Assembly (NCBI RefSeq): GCF_003473485.1
Contig: NC_053045.1
Location: 61,174,494-61,238,493, forward strand
Direction: 5' to 3'
Length of the DNA stretch: 64,000 nucleotides
Source of the DNA: Medicago truncatula
Lineage: Eukaryota; Streptophyta; Magnoliopsida; Fabales; Fabaceae
Below the pieces are notes generated by a model, which made no database searches, was not told the DNA's origin, and was given only the letters and a program-made list of their open reading frames with translations. Positions within the stretch are counted from its first letter, which is position 1, and each line of letters opens with the position of its first letter. The position numbers and the translations under genes are program-made. Of the stretch, positions 50,414 to 60,983 are shown piece by piece.

Positions 50414-52554
50414 TGTAACGCCCGTTTTGATTAATTGATTATTTTTATGAATTTTAGGATATATTTATATGATTTAATGAAGAGTTGTGATTTATTTTAT
50501 TGTTTAATAAAATAAGATTTGAAAATAAAATAAATATTGAGTTGAGGGGTTGTTTTGAGATTTTAGAGAGTTTTGTGGGAAAAAAAGGAATAAGATAGAA
50601 TAGATGGAAAGAGATATAAATAAGTGAGGGTTAGGTTTAGAAAAGTTTTAACGTACGATCAATTTTGGAGAAAAGGGATAAAAGTTAAGAGAAGAGAGAA
50701 AAACCAACAAGAGGCTGCGATTTCGATTTTCTAAGGTAAGGGTGAGACTAGCATTCAATCTTATTAAGTCTGTAATTCTGATGATTAAATTTAACAAGTG
50801 TATGATTAATTTAGAGAAGTTGGAAATTAGGGTTAAAGTGAGAAATTGATGATTAATTGATGTAGAATTGTTAGATTGATGTAGAAACTGTGTACATACC
50901 TTAGATAATCTATAGGATGATTACAAGAACCAGCTTTAAGGTTTAAACCATGTGATTAGGTGAATTTTCGTGAAAACTGCAATTCTGCCCGAGCCAACAT
51001 TCATCGCTCGTCTCCCGAGTGATGATCCTCGCCCTCGCGAGTGATGATCTTCATCGCTCGCCTCGCGAGCAAGTCCCATTCGCCTCGCGAGTTGCATGTT
51101 GCAGCTCGCCATAGCGAGCAGATCACTCGCCATATCGAGTATGACCAATGAGGAACCTGATTTGTGATTTCACTTATTAAGTCGAACTTTAGATGATTCT
51201 GAGTGCCTAAACATGTATAATAATGATTAAGCAAGTTTTTAGATTGAGATTGAACCTGGAAAAGTTTAAAAATGGATTTTTGGATGAAAAATGTCAAATT
51301 CCCGAGAGCACCCAGTTTCTTGTTCGCCAAGGCATGCCTTTTTCCTGAACTCGCCATAGCGAGTAGAGGCTCTCGCGTCGCGAGCCCTTGTGAGACAGAA
51401 CACCTTGTTAGGTTAAATGTGACATTTGTCGCACGAGTTGATGTGAGTTGATCTTGGGGGGTAAGAAACTAAGTTGCTTATCTTACTGTTGTTGTTTCAG
51501 TAAGCCTGAATTATATGATTTGATGTTGTTAATAATGTGATATAAATGTATATGCATTACATGAATTATATATGATGTTTGAGATGTTATTGATTTGCTT
51601 TGATATTGTTATATCATGAACTGTTTTATGTACTGCTTATGTTGCTGTTTGTTTATTAACTAAGCTGCATGAGTCGGTCTAAGATGAAAGATGTTGTTCC
51701 AAATTATTGGATTTATATAAGAGGTCGATGTTTCTAAGATGTTAAGTTGTTGTGTCCATGCATACTCATTCATTGCTGGGGGGTTTTATGCCCTGGAGCC
51801 TTTGCTCAACACGTTGGGGGCTTGATGCCCTGAAGCTTTAGCTCAATTAAGTTGAGGGCTTGATGCCCTGGAAGTATATTAATACTTAATACGTTGAGGG
51901 CTTGATGCTCTGGATTGGTACCACATGCATGATTAAGAGGTCTAAGTTGCATAGTCAAGTTGGAGTCGCATTGTCGAGTCAAGCTGTTAAGTTGTCAAGT
52001 TGATTAAGTTGTGTTCTATACTTGAGCTGTTAATGAAGTATTATATGATTATATTATTAACTATGATGAATTTATGATGTTGTTATGTTGTTAAATATAA
52101 TTGATGAATTATATGTTTGATATTATTGTTTTGTGAAATCTCATCCCTTCTGCTTGGAAATGTTGCTCTTCGTATGAGTAATTTGCAGGTGATCGAGAAT
52201 AGGTAGCTGTTGATTGCTGTCGTGAGTGGCTATCTCTCATTGTGTCTTTAGGTGCTCTGATACGTAACGGGATGGAAACTTTTGTGGCTATTTTCTATTC
52301 CTTACGTATTGCTTATGATTTTACATAATTATGATTTGGTTTGGAATTTTTATGAGATGTTTTGATGAGGCCTTCGTGCCAAGACTAATTATGTTGTTGA
52401 AATAAATCCGCTGCGAAGTTTTGAATAATTATGTTGAAGGATAAATTGTTATTTATCCCATTTATGATTTTTAAGAAGTGTAATATTCCGTTTATGTGTT
52501 GAATACTCTGATAATTGTTATGAAATTTTTATGTTGGGAAAACGGGGTGTTACA
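50414..52554 (+). mobile_element. Solo LTR of a retrotransposon (2141 bp)
   Basis: Starts TGTAACGCCCGTTTT and ends AAAACGGGGTGTTACA, so it has the TG...CA ends of an LTR, with short inverted termini. The flanks are a perfect 5-bp direct repeat, CTAAC, at 50409-50413 and 52555-52559, as left by LTR-element integration. No primer-binding site, gag-pol or second LTR adjoins, so recombination between the two LTRs probably removed the interior. The TGTAACRCCC start is common in Ty3/gypsy chromovirus LTRs (from memory). A TATA-like ATATAAATAAG near 50613 favours plus-strand orientation. Inside are CTCGCGAG-type palindromes (51003-51145, 51325-51385) and three to four copies of a GAGGGCTTGATGCCCTGG phrase (51775-51915). 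Confidence 0.85.
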
Positions 52555-52559
52555 CTAAC

Positions 52560-54004
52560 CAAGCTATGGTTAAGGAGTGTTCACGCGAATTTAGTTTTTT
52601 ATTAGTATAATATTTGGTCCAAAAAAATATTAATAAAATACATATAAAAAAAAAGTTGATGATATATTTTATATATGTTGACGAATTAAAATTTGATATA
52701 TTAAAAAAATTAAAAATTGATATAGAATTTGATAATTAATTAATATTTGTTGACCAAAACACAATTTTTTTGACTGTGACAAAAATACAATTAAATAATA
52801 CAAAGTGTAAGTTTATTTTTTGAATTATCAAATATAAGTATACACGTATTGATTTCTAAAAAAAAGAGGTAAAATAATTACAAATACTCTTTCACCAGTA
52901 TAAAGCAAATTATAAAAGTAGTTTACATTGAAATAATCAATACAATTGAAAATTGAAAATTTAGTGATATTTTTTCTTGACAAAATATAGTGATATTTTA
53001 TTTTCAGGGTCTCCCTTTTTCTAATATTTAAATGTGGTAAATATTCCTCTCTTGTTCTTTTGTTTTTCCTTTTTCTTCAGGAGCTTTCACATCGAATTTA
53101 TGATTTTTTTGTTTTATCATTTTTATTTTCATTGTGAATTACTTTTGGTGAAATGTTAACAAATGTTAACAAATGTGTAGAATTCATTGTGAATTACTTT
53201 TTGTTTTATCACACACGTTGAATTATATCGAATCTTTAGAATATTTGTTTAAATTAGCTCAGCCTCCGGTGGAGGTGTATATGAAAGAAAATGTGTTAAA
53301 TTATTGAGAAAATGGATGATAAATAAATTAAAGAGTTCTTTTGGAAAAAAAAAAGATATAAATTAAAGAGTTCTTTGTATTATTTTATTTTTGTCAAGAG
53401 TAAGAAATATTATTGGTTTTTTCTAGAAAAGTAAAACCAAAATTTGCTTACTAACATTTAAAATTTTCAACAACAAAAATAATGTTTCATCATTGCAATA
53501 GAGCCCTTATACCAATATTCATATAACTAAAACTAGGTTGGACCTCCCTCAAAAAAAAAAACTAGGTTGGACCACCACGTCACTTGGTCCACAAGAGCTT
53601 TGAAAAAATAATAACGTTTTCAGGTCTTTTAATCTCTAAAATTTACAGTCTTGTTTTTGAGGAGATCTTGTTGATATTTTTAAAAGCAACCTATAATCAA
53701 ATAAAAGCATACTCCACCGCACTTAATTACCCTATAAAATACTACTAAATTGTCAAAAATGGGAAGCATGACATAACTAGGAATGAAGAAAATTAGTAAT
53801 TGTTAAAGGACCTCAAAACAACACTAATTTTACAAAGCTGTCTCAGACTATGGTGGACAAAATGACACGATGATCCACCCTAGCATTTCCCTCCACCTCT
53901 TAATATATCAAAACATTTAGTGACAACTGTTCAAAAGCTACATGATATCTCCGTTATTCTTTTTAGTCTCTCTAAAATTGTATTCGACTTTTAGTCTCCA
54001 AAAA
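52560..54004. other. Intergenic with two poly(A) micro-insertions
   Basis: AT-rich, no gene supported. At 53325-53376 two 17-bp copies of AAATTAAAGAGTTCTTT flank TGG, ten A's and GATAT. At 53529-53573 two 16-bp copies of AAAACTAGGTTGGACC flank TCCCTC and A's. Both look like retroposon or repair insertions. Confidence 0.6.
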
Positions 54005-54230
54005 ATATTTTCATCGATATTTTTTTTTTGAACAAATTAAAATGGAATATAATGCTCAAAAGAAAGGTGATTTATCTCGTACAAGGTATGCTAAAGAGAG
54101 AAAAACACCCAAAATCTGTTACAAACAATAAGCATCTAGTCACCTAGATACGATGCCAAAACATGAAAGACCAACAAGTTGAAAACAAGAAAAGATTACA
54201 TTTTTAATCGATATTTTCATCGATATTTTT
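54005..54230 (-). mobile_element. Truncated retroposon with ~20-bp target-site duplication
   Basis: ATATTTTCATCGATATTTT is present at about 54005-54024 and again at 54211-54230. The ~186-bp insert between them begins with a T run followed by GAACAAATT, so on the minus strand it ends in AATTTGTTC followed by poly(A). The long target duplication and poly(A) tail fit a 5'-truncated LINE or a SINE. No protein motif is recognisable in the remnant. Confidence 0.65.
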
Positions 54231-55376
54231 AATCAATATTTTTAAGTCACTCATGTGTACATTTTTAAATGGACTAAAACAAAAAGTTAAAATATTTATA
54301 TGGATCAAAAATTTATCTAACCCTTAAAATTTTAATAGTGTTTAATTTTTTATTTTTTTTTGTATCTGATATTCTCCGTGTGCAAGTGTGAAGACTAATC
54401 TCTCGAGTTTTGTCGGACCTAAATAAACGGTAAACTCTCCCTAAGAGTTTTCAACAAATGTTACGTCCAATGTTAGATTCGAACCAAGATCTTGGTTAAT
54501 CTATAATAGATATGTGTCATCTCATATAGACGTTCTTGGGTGAAATTTAAAGTATTTATTTAAAATCAAAGCAACATTCTTTATCAAAAATAAATTAAAT
54601 CAATTCTTTTTCTTAAATCAATTTTTTACTTATATATAAAAATAACAATCTGCAACATGTTACATATCGATACGTTAATATTAGTAAAAGTTTATTTTCT
54701 TTCAAAAAACAAAAGTTAATTTGTGGCAATGAGCTTTATTTTCGTTCCTCATATGAATGTTTTTACTTATATATAAAAATAACAATTTGCAACATATTAT
54801 TGATACGTAATATTAGAAAAAGTTTATTATTTTTCAAACTAAAATAAGAAAAAGTTTATTTGTGGCAGTGAGCTTTATTTTTGTTTCTCATATGAATGGC
54901 TTGAGAAATTTCTTCTCTTATCTTTTCCTCTTTCCCGTGATAATCATAATTATATGGGCAAAAAAGGTGTTATGTATCCGGGAAAAATGTTGGAAACGAT
55001 TCATACAACCATATAAAGAACATCGAATCTCGCTATAAAAAAATTTACTAATTTTTTTCCAGTCAAAAAAGAAAAGAAAAATTGTCACTCTCATATAACA
55101 ATCCTTTGAATTAGAGCCAAAAACAAAAAAATTCCTTTGAAATTTCAAATTAGATCACACAAATCATTCTACATATTTATATTTTCTATATCCATTTAAT
55201 CTTCTTTTCGAAAAAATATTGTTGCCAATAAAAAATGGCTGACAAATTGTTTTTCCAAGGAAAAAATGATTAAAAGTGTTAATTTACTTCATTTGGAAAC
55301 AATACGTAGAAATTAATTATTTTTTCTATAATATAGATAGATAGATAGATAGATATAAACACACATATAAATACAT
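54231..55376. other. Intergenic, AT-rich
   Basis: No gene supported. Two diverged direct copies of a segment containing TTTTTACTTATATATAAAAA and CAGTGAGCTTTATTT/CAATGAGCTTTATTT occur near 54627-54765 and 54760-54895. A GATA microsatellite lies at 55333-55356. Confidence 0.5.
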
Positions 55377-56183
55377 AGGGATGGAAAAGCGGGGGGTCTC
55401 TCTGTATAGGTCTGTACCGTCTAAATCCGCTCAAAACGGAATGAGGCGAGCTGAGTTAGTTAGGTGGCAGATTGAAGAGTTGACGGACCGGTCCACAAAC
55501 AAAAAACTTTTTTTTAATACATTTTTTACAATTTAATTGTTACAAAAAAAAAACCTATGTTGCTTTTATCATAAAAGAATAGCCGGAAAATAAATTTATA
55601 GTAACAATAAGATAATTAACAAATTGTCGAATTCAACATTATAATTAATAGTAAAATAAGGCAAATCAGTCATTATAAAACAAATATGCAACATAAAATA
55701 AATCCAAAAAGAAATCCAAGTATAAATGATTGTTATCCATTATAATTAGTTGCCTACAATAACTTTACTGAAAGCACAATTAGCAATGAATTTAATCGAT
55801 AAAACAAGGAGCTTGAATTGGCTTTGACCTTTCTTCAAGGAATATTTATGTACAAGATAACGCTCAAGTAATACATGGAGAGATGCATTGTGATTTGTCG
55901 GTTATGGATGAGAAAAATATAGGCAAGTATTGGATCAAAGAAAATGTTATTTCTTTGTCCTATACACTTATGCAACTCAGATAATAATTAATGATTACAT
56001 ACTTGAATTATTAAAAAAAATTGAAAAACGAGTTAAGCGAGCCGTCACACCCCATGCCGCTTTTTCGATGAATTAAGCGGTATGAGCCAACTATAAAAAG
56101 TGAGTTCAAAACTTCAACTCAATCCGCAAAAAGGAGCAGGTTAAACGAGTCGGTTCGACAGATTGAGCTCGTTTTGCCACCCT
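55377..56183. mobile_element. Possible hAT-like non-autonomous element
   Basis: The left end AGGGATGGAAAAGCGG and the reverse complement of the right end, AGGGTGGCAAAACGAG, form short imperfect inverted ends of the kind seen in plant hAT derivatives. Both subterminal regions carry GCGAGC, GAGTTAAGCG and CGGTTCG-like phrases. I could not find an 8-bp target duplication, and no transposase is seen. Confidence 0.4.
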
Positions 56184-58410
56184 TATATATACATATGAAA
56201 CAACACATATGATTTTTTTTAATAAATTAAATTAACCTACCAAAATTAACACTGGGAAGAATCGAACCTGACCAAGCCAACACCACCGGTCTAACTAAAG
56301 TAGCTTATGAGTTGTTCAACCTCATAGTATGTTGATATTTAATTGTACAAAATTAGTGAAAATTGTCGTAGAATGTTGAGATTTGGTTGACCAAATGATC
56401 ACAATAGTAGTGAAAATTTCCATCATATCATATGTCATTCGTATGAAGTCATATTTTACAATATATATATATCTAACTACTACTTTTTGAAAGGAACTTA
56501 ATAAATGCTTTAATTTGCTCATAAGTGCCTCAAAATTCTGAAATTGTGTCCATCGGTTCGTAACTCCCGAACGATTTAGGAGTTAACTCTCGATTGCTCA
56601 AGTTTGGAAATTACGCCCGATGCGTTGTGAGTACATACTGAAACAGAAATCATCATTCATGTTTCAAACACATTTCCTTACATATCTCCTCCCAACTCCA
56701 ACAAATCAAACCCCATCAAAATTCGTCAAACTTAAACAACAAATCAAACTCAAACAACAAATAAGTATTCAAAATCTCTAAGTCTAAACATTCCTTCGCA
56801 TCTTATATATTAGGGTTTTTTAAATTGCTAAATATGATTGTGAATTTGAATGTTTTTTTAGTTATTTGGGTAATTGTTCATTAACTAAAAGGTTGTTTTT
56901 AGTGTGATCATAGTTTAAATTAAGTAATAGTGCAATGTGGTAGTTTAAGAATTGAAATAACACAAGGAAAATTGTTTGTTATTTTGTGCTCAAGGTGTTT
57001 GATGAAATGCTTCAAAGAATATTAATTGATATTTTTTTTTTCTGGTTATTGTAGATAACATTGGTAGATTGAGACTTGGCAGCCTAGCCCAACACAACTT
57101 TGTATGCAAAGAGTGTGCTGCAACTCATCCTCCTCCTAAACAGGGTCGTCTAGGAGGGTTACTAACGACGACGAAGCCTATGCTTCACAAGCTCCATAGA
57201 CATTACATGCTGCATAGCAATATGATAAGAGTCATTCATAGTCATACAATGTTTTTGGCATTGCTTACAAGTAAATTTAGAGTCATTTTAGCAAGTTTTC
57301 ATTGGTTTTAGTTAAGTTTTTCTAATTAGATCAACGGATAAGCATGGAAGAGTAATAATAAGCATGATACCTTGAATCATGTTAAATCATCCAAACCATA
57401 CAATTTTGTGGTCATGTTATGCTTTTTACAAGATTATCAAAGTGATTTTTTGGGGTATGGTCACTACGAATGTTTTATTGAGGATAACTGTATCGCGCAA
57501 CCACAAAGTGAGATCAAGTGTACAACTATTGGTAGATGCACCATGCATGCATGGAGCTGCGCTGCGTGTCACGAAGCCTAAAATGGCGTGCATCATGCAT
57601 AAACTGTTCCATAAATAATAAAAATGCTATAACAATCAGAAATAGGAGAAATCGCAATTTAGGAAAGTTTCCAGCGACCGAAAGCATCCCTAAGGCAAGG
57701 AATCATAATATAGTACATAGAATGTATAAATACTAACAAAAGATACATGAAAAATAAGTTTTATCATCAAATAACATTGCAATATACATATATACATGTG
57801 AGCCAGTTTTATCACTAAATAATACTCCAATATAAAATTACATATTGATGTCTGCTTGCAGAGTTGCAGTAAATGAATTTTATGTTAATAATAATAAGAC
57901 TTCAAAGCTATTGTATGGATATGGCGATCCTTTGCACAGTCAGCGTTATGAAAGTCAAAGTTTAACCATTTGAAAAAGTTATTCTCTCGATGATTCATAC
58001 AAGAAGATATCAAAACAATCATCTTGATACAACGATCCTCTATAAGGATCAAACTAAAGATCATGTTCCAAACTCTAGGTTAATAAACTCTAGATGATCT
58101 TTCAAGTGCAATGAAATAATTTTCTCAAAATCATTCATCATAAATAGATCCTGCTCAAACAAATAAAGACAACAATCAAAAAGTAAAATGTTGTACAATC
58201 TATCAAATGCTTCTTTGTATCTGATTTTATTTCACTCTTCAACGGTAGTATTCTAGGAGTATAAAAGAGAAACTGTTCAATGTGGTTGATGGTGAACCAG
58301 TATAAAATATGATATATGATGCATGTGTCTTATTCTCTCCTGCTTTATTTACATTCTATTTTAATCAAGTTCTTGATGGTTTAACTTTACTCTATTGAAC
58401 AATGAACATA
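56184..58410. other. Intergenic, no firm gene
   Basis: Mostly AT-rich. A somewhat GC-richer piece at 57060-57200 follows a splice-acceptor-like TTATTGTAG and has an open frame on the plus strand (LGSLAQHNFVCKECAATHPP), but I recognise no family and see no further exons. It is left uncalled. Another open patch at 57530-57600 is also without support. Confidence 0.4.
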
Positions 58411-58467
58411 TCATCGTGGTCCTCCCCACCATACGCCATCAACTTCCACGGTCACCTGAGCTCCACC
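58411..58467 (-). other. Candidate short terminal exon, no gene model
   Basis: On the minus strand, a pyrimidine-rich run ends in TTGATTCAG. It is followed by 18 codons reading GGAQVTVEVDGVWWGGPR and then TGA. The composition differs from the AT-rich surroundings and the peptide looks protein-like. I cannot find the preceding exons, so this may be the last exon of an unseen gene, a pseudogene scrap, or chance. Confidence 0.25.
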
Positions 58468-58488
58468 CTGAATCAAGAAGTAATAGAA

Positions 58489-58519
58489 TATAGATAGATA
58501 GATAGATAGATAGATAGAT
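58489..58519. repeat. (GATA)n microsatellite
   Basis: About seven copies of GATA in an uninterrupted tract. Confidence 0.95.
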
Positions 58520-59213
58520 GAGCCAAGTATAGCATAGATTCTTATTCTTCACTTTTCTAATAAACAAAATGAAGGATAATTTAGCAGGTAACATAATTAA
58601 TTTTTTCAATGATTATGTGATCAATCACCTTAGCTTTGGACTTTGGTATAATGGAATACTCTAATTATTTTTAAACAAAAACGCATATAATTCACTTGCA
58701 CATGTTTTCCAATACAATTGTCCCTTTAAAGCAGTGGAGGGTCAATGATGAATGACTAATTCCAACATGGCTGAAGCTAATCAAGCACGACATGTTACAG
58801 CAAAGACACACACCCTTTTCATGGTGACTAAAATGTAATTTATATATGTCCATATACATGTACACATATACATAATATGCTCCTCTCAAAAAAAAAAAAA
58901 GTACATGATATGCTAAGTAATAATCCTGTCAAACTCAATCTTAGTTGTTTTGGTCGGGTATGTATGTATGCATGTGTGTGTATTCAAATGGGAAAACGAT
59001 CATGGGCACACGATTCTGCTAGTGAAGCAAAGCAATGAATTGTCATCTTAAACAAATTAAATCCCTTCAGAACGGTGATTTTTCTTTTATTAAGAACACA
59101 ATGCATTATTATATGCAGGGGTCGGAGTTCGAATCCCGAACACCCCAGAAAGCATAAATACTTCCAACATATAACAAAAAAATGTACATGTATATAGTGT
59201 TAAAAATTTATGG

Positions 59214-59567
59214 ATCTCATCTTAAAGCTAGCTTTAAGGATGAGGGTACTCAAACATATTTATACACTTAACAGTCTGGGAACCTGAGTAAAGTGGGACT
59301 AACAACAAACTACATGCAACTTCAAAACTACCTTCAACACACACCCTCACCTCTAGCGTGGGCCTGGGCCCAATTCTCACATTACAATCTTTAATCCAAC
59401 TCCGATATCATGTTAAATAGGCTTGGATTTTATGTGAAAAGCTAGTTCTAAGGAGGATGAATGTACTCAAGCATATTTATACACTCAACACCCTGAAAAC
59501 TTAAACAATGTGTGACTAACAACAAACTACAAACAACTTCAAAATCAACTTCAACATATAGATTCAT
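59214..59567. repeat. Diverged direct repeat of about 130 bp
   Basis: Two copies (about 59214-59340 and 59430-59567) share AAAGCTAG, AAGGATGA or AGGAGGATGA, GTACTCAA, CATATTTATACACT, AACAACAAACTAC and CTTCAACA. Between them is a segment with GATATCATGTTAAATAGGC. Probably a remnant of an older dispersed repeat. No coding sequence. Confidence 0.65.
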
Positions 59568-60418
59568 TCACAATTTTTCTTATGTAAATTGAATATCCAC
59601 GCAAGTGTAGACATTCATATGAAATAGGTGACAATCTTTTCCTTAAAATTTTGACGCCGAGTTCAGTATTCACAATTTAGGTCATCCGTTTCTACGTTTA
59701 CAATTTTAGACTAAATTTTCAAAATATCTATAATTTTCGACTATGCATGAAAGGCTAAAATTCGATGAAGTGTCAAATGAAATATTTACGAAGGTGGACA
59801 CTCTATCAAAATTTGATGACCCAAAAATGAGTTGCTAATGTTGTGCACAACAATCTCATTGTTTACCCCATCATCAAAATCAATTCAAAATACATAGATT
59901 AAACTAACTCAAACAATTTAAGAATTTGAATTTGAGGTTCAGATAGTGTATCCAAAAGTTAAAAAATAAAAATCGTAAATAAGGCAAAATAAAAAGATAA
60001 AATCTGAATTCAAGTCAGAATTAAATCAGTACTACCCCCACAGGCCACAACATAGAAACTTGCAAAAACTTATCCACAACAAGAGTATGTAGTACTATGT
60101 ACGTTTATGACACATATTAAAGTGTGAAACCTCCGAAACGCGCGCATGAAATAACGGTCCAAGTGTAGCAAAAGACGGTTATATAATTAGTTTGATTGCA
60201 TAACACACTAACATGCAAGCATGTGGGGAGGTATATGCAATTAATTAATGTCCATATGTATCTTACAAGAAAGTTCTTATTTGTTCATAGCCACTCCTGG
60301 TTTAGGCAGCTATATATATATATTATACATCATTGTACATACTTGTGTGCTGTCCCTGCCTCTTAAATAAATTGATCAATTCTGAATATAAGAGCAATTT
60401 GATGATTTGAAAGGAGGA

Positions 60419-60440
60419 ATATATATATATATATATATAT
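60419..60440. repeat. (AT)n microsatellite
   Basis: Eleven uninterrupted AT dinucleotides. Confidence 0.95.
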
Positions 60441-60549
60441 GGTTTAGAAATATAAGGTGATGTTGGTTCGTATTCTTCCAATAATATTACTAGTCTAAAA
60501 TAATTCATTTTCATTTTGTGACACAACTTGCGGTAAATATTTAGAGTAG

Positions 60550-60713
60550 TGATATTTGAACAACCATCCATTTGATACAACTTTTGTGACAACTTCTTTT
60601 TTCTCTTCTTTTATTGGTCAAAAACAATGGAGAGAGAAAAATGAAGAGAGAGAATAAAAGAATAATGAAAATATGAAAAAGAAAATTATTACAAAGTGGT
60701 TGTACAAATATCA
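60550..60713. mobile_element. Small MITE of about 165 bp
   Basis: Inverted ends: TGATATTTGAACAACCA on the left, and TGATATTTGTACAACCAC in the reverse complement of the right. The interior is A/T- and GA-rich and non-coding. Confidence 0.65.
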
Positions 60714-60930
60714 TTTCTCAAATATTTAATCTCTTAAGTGGTCAGAGAGTGTGTGTCTATGTAGAGGGAGAGGCAGAGAGTGAGAAACATCTAGTAGAAG
60801 ATATCAACATTTTAAATTAGTAATCTCATATAATTATTATTTTTGGTTGACAAATCTCATATAATTACTATATAATAATATATGCTCACTCACATTTGCG
60901 TGCCAGAATATGTTTGTTTACACAAATAAT

Positions 60931-60983
60931 ACTGGAGTATTCTCTATTTTTTTTTTTTTGAAGGAACTGGAGTATTCTCTATT
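60931..60983. repeat. Poly(T) micro-insertion with perfect 18-bp direct repeats
   Basis: ACTGGAGTATTCTCTATT is present at 60931-60948 and 60966-60983. The only sequence between is eleven T's and GAAGGA, which on the other strand is TCCTTC followed by poly(A). The target-duplication-like flanks are perfect, implying a recent event. Confidence 0.8.

Noticed and set aside
50118-50438. 106-aa open frame upstream of the solo LTR
   Set aside because: No motif, AT-driven composition, and it runs into the LTR border.
51003-51385. Regularly spaced palindromes resembling a CRISPR-like array
   Set aside because: This is a plant nuclear LTR; units and spacers vary in length and there are no cas genes.
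56240-56300. GAATCGAACCTGACC as part of a tRNA
   Set aside because: No cloverleaf can be formed around it; probably an old tRNA-derived repeat remnant.
57069-57311. Open frame LGSLAQHNFVCKECAATHPP as a gene
   Set aside because: A single open patch with an acceptor-like start but no family match or further exons.
59115-59150. GGAGTTCGAATCCCGAACACC as a tRNA or SINE B box
   Set aside because: Only a T-arm-like hairpin; no acceptor or anticodon stems and no A box nearby.
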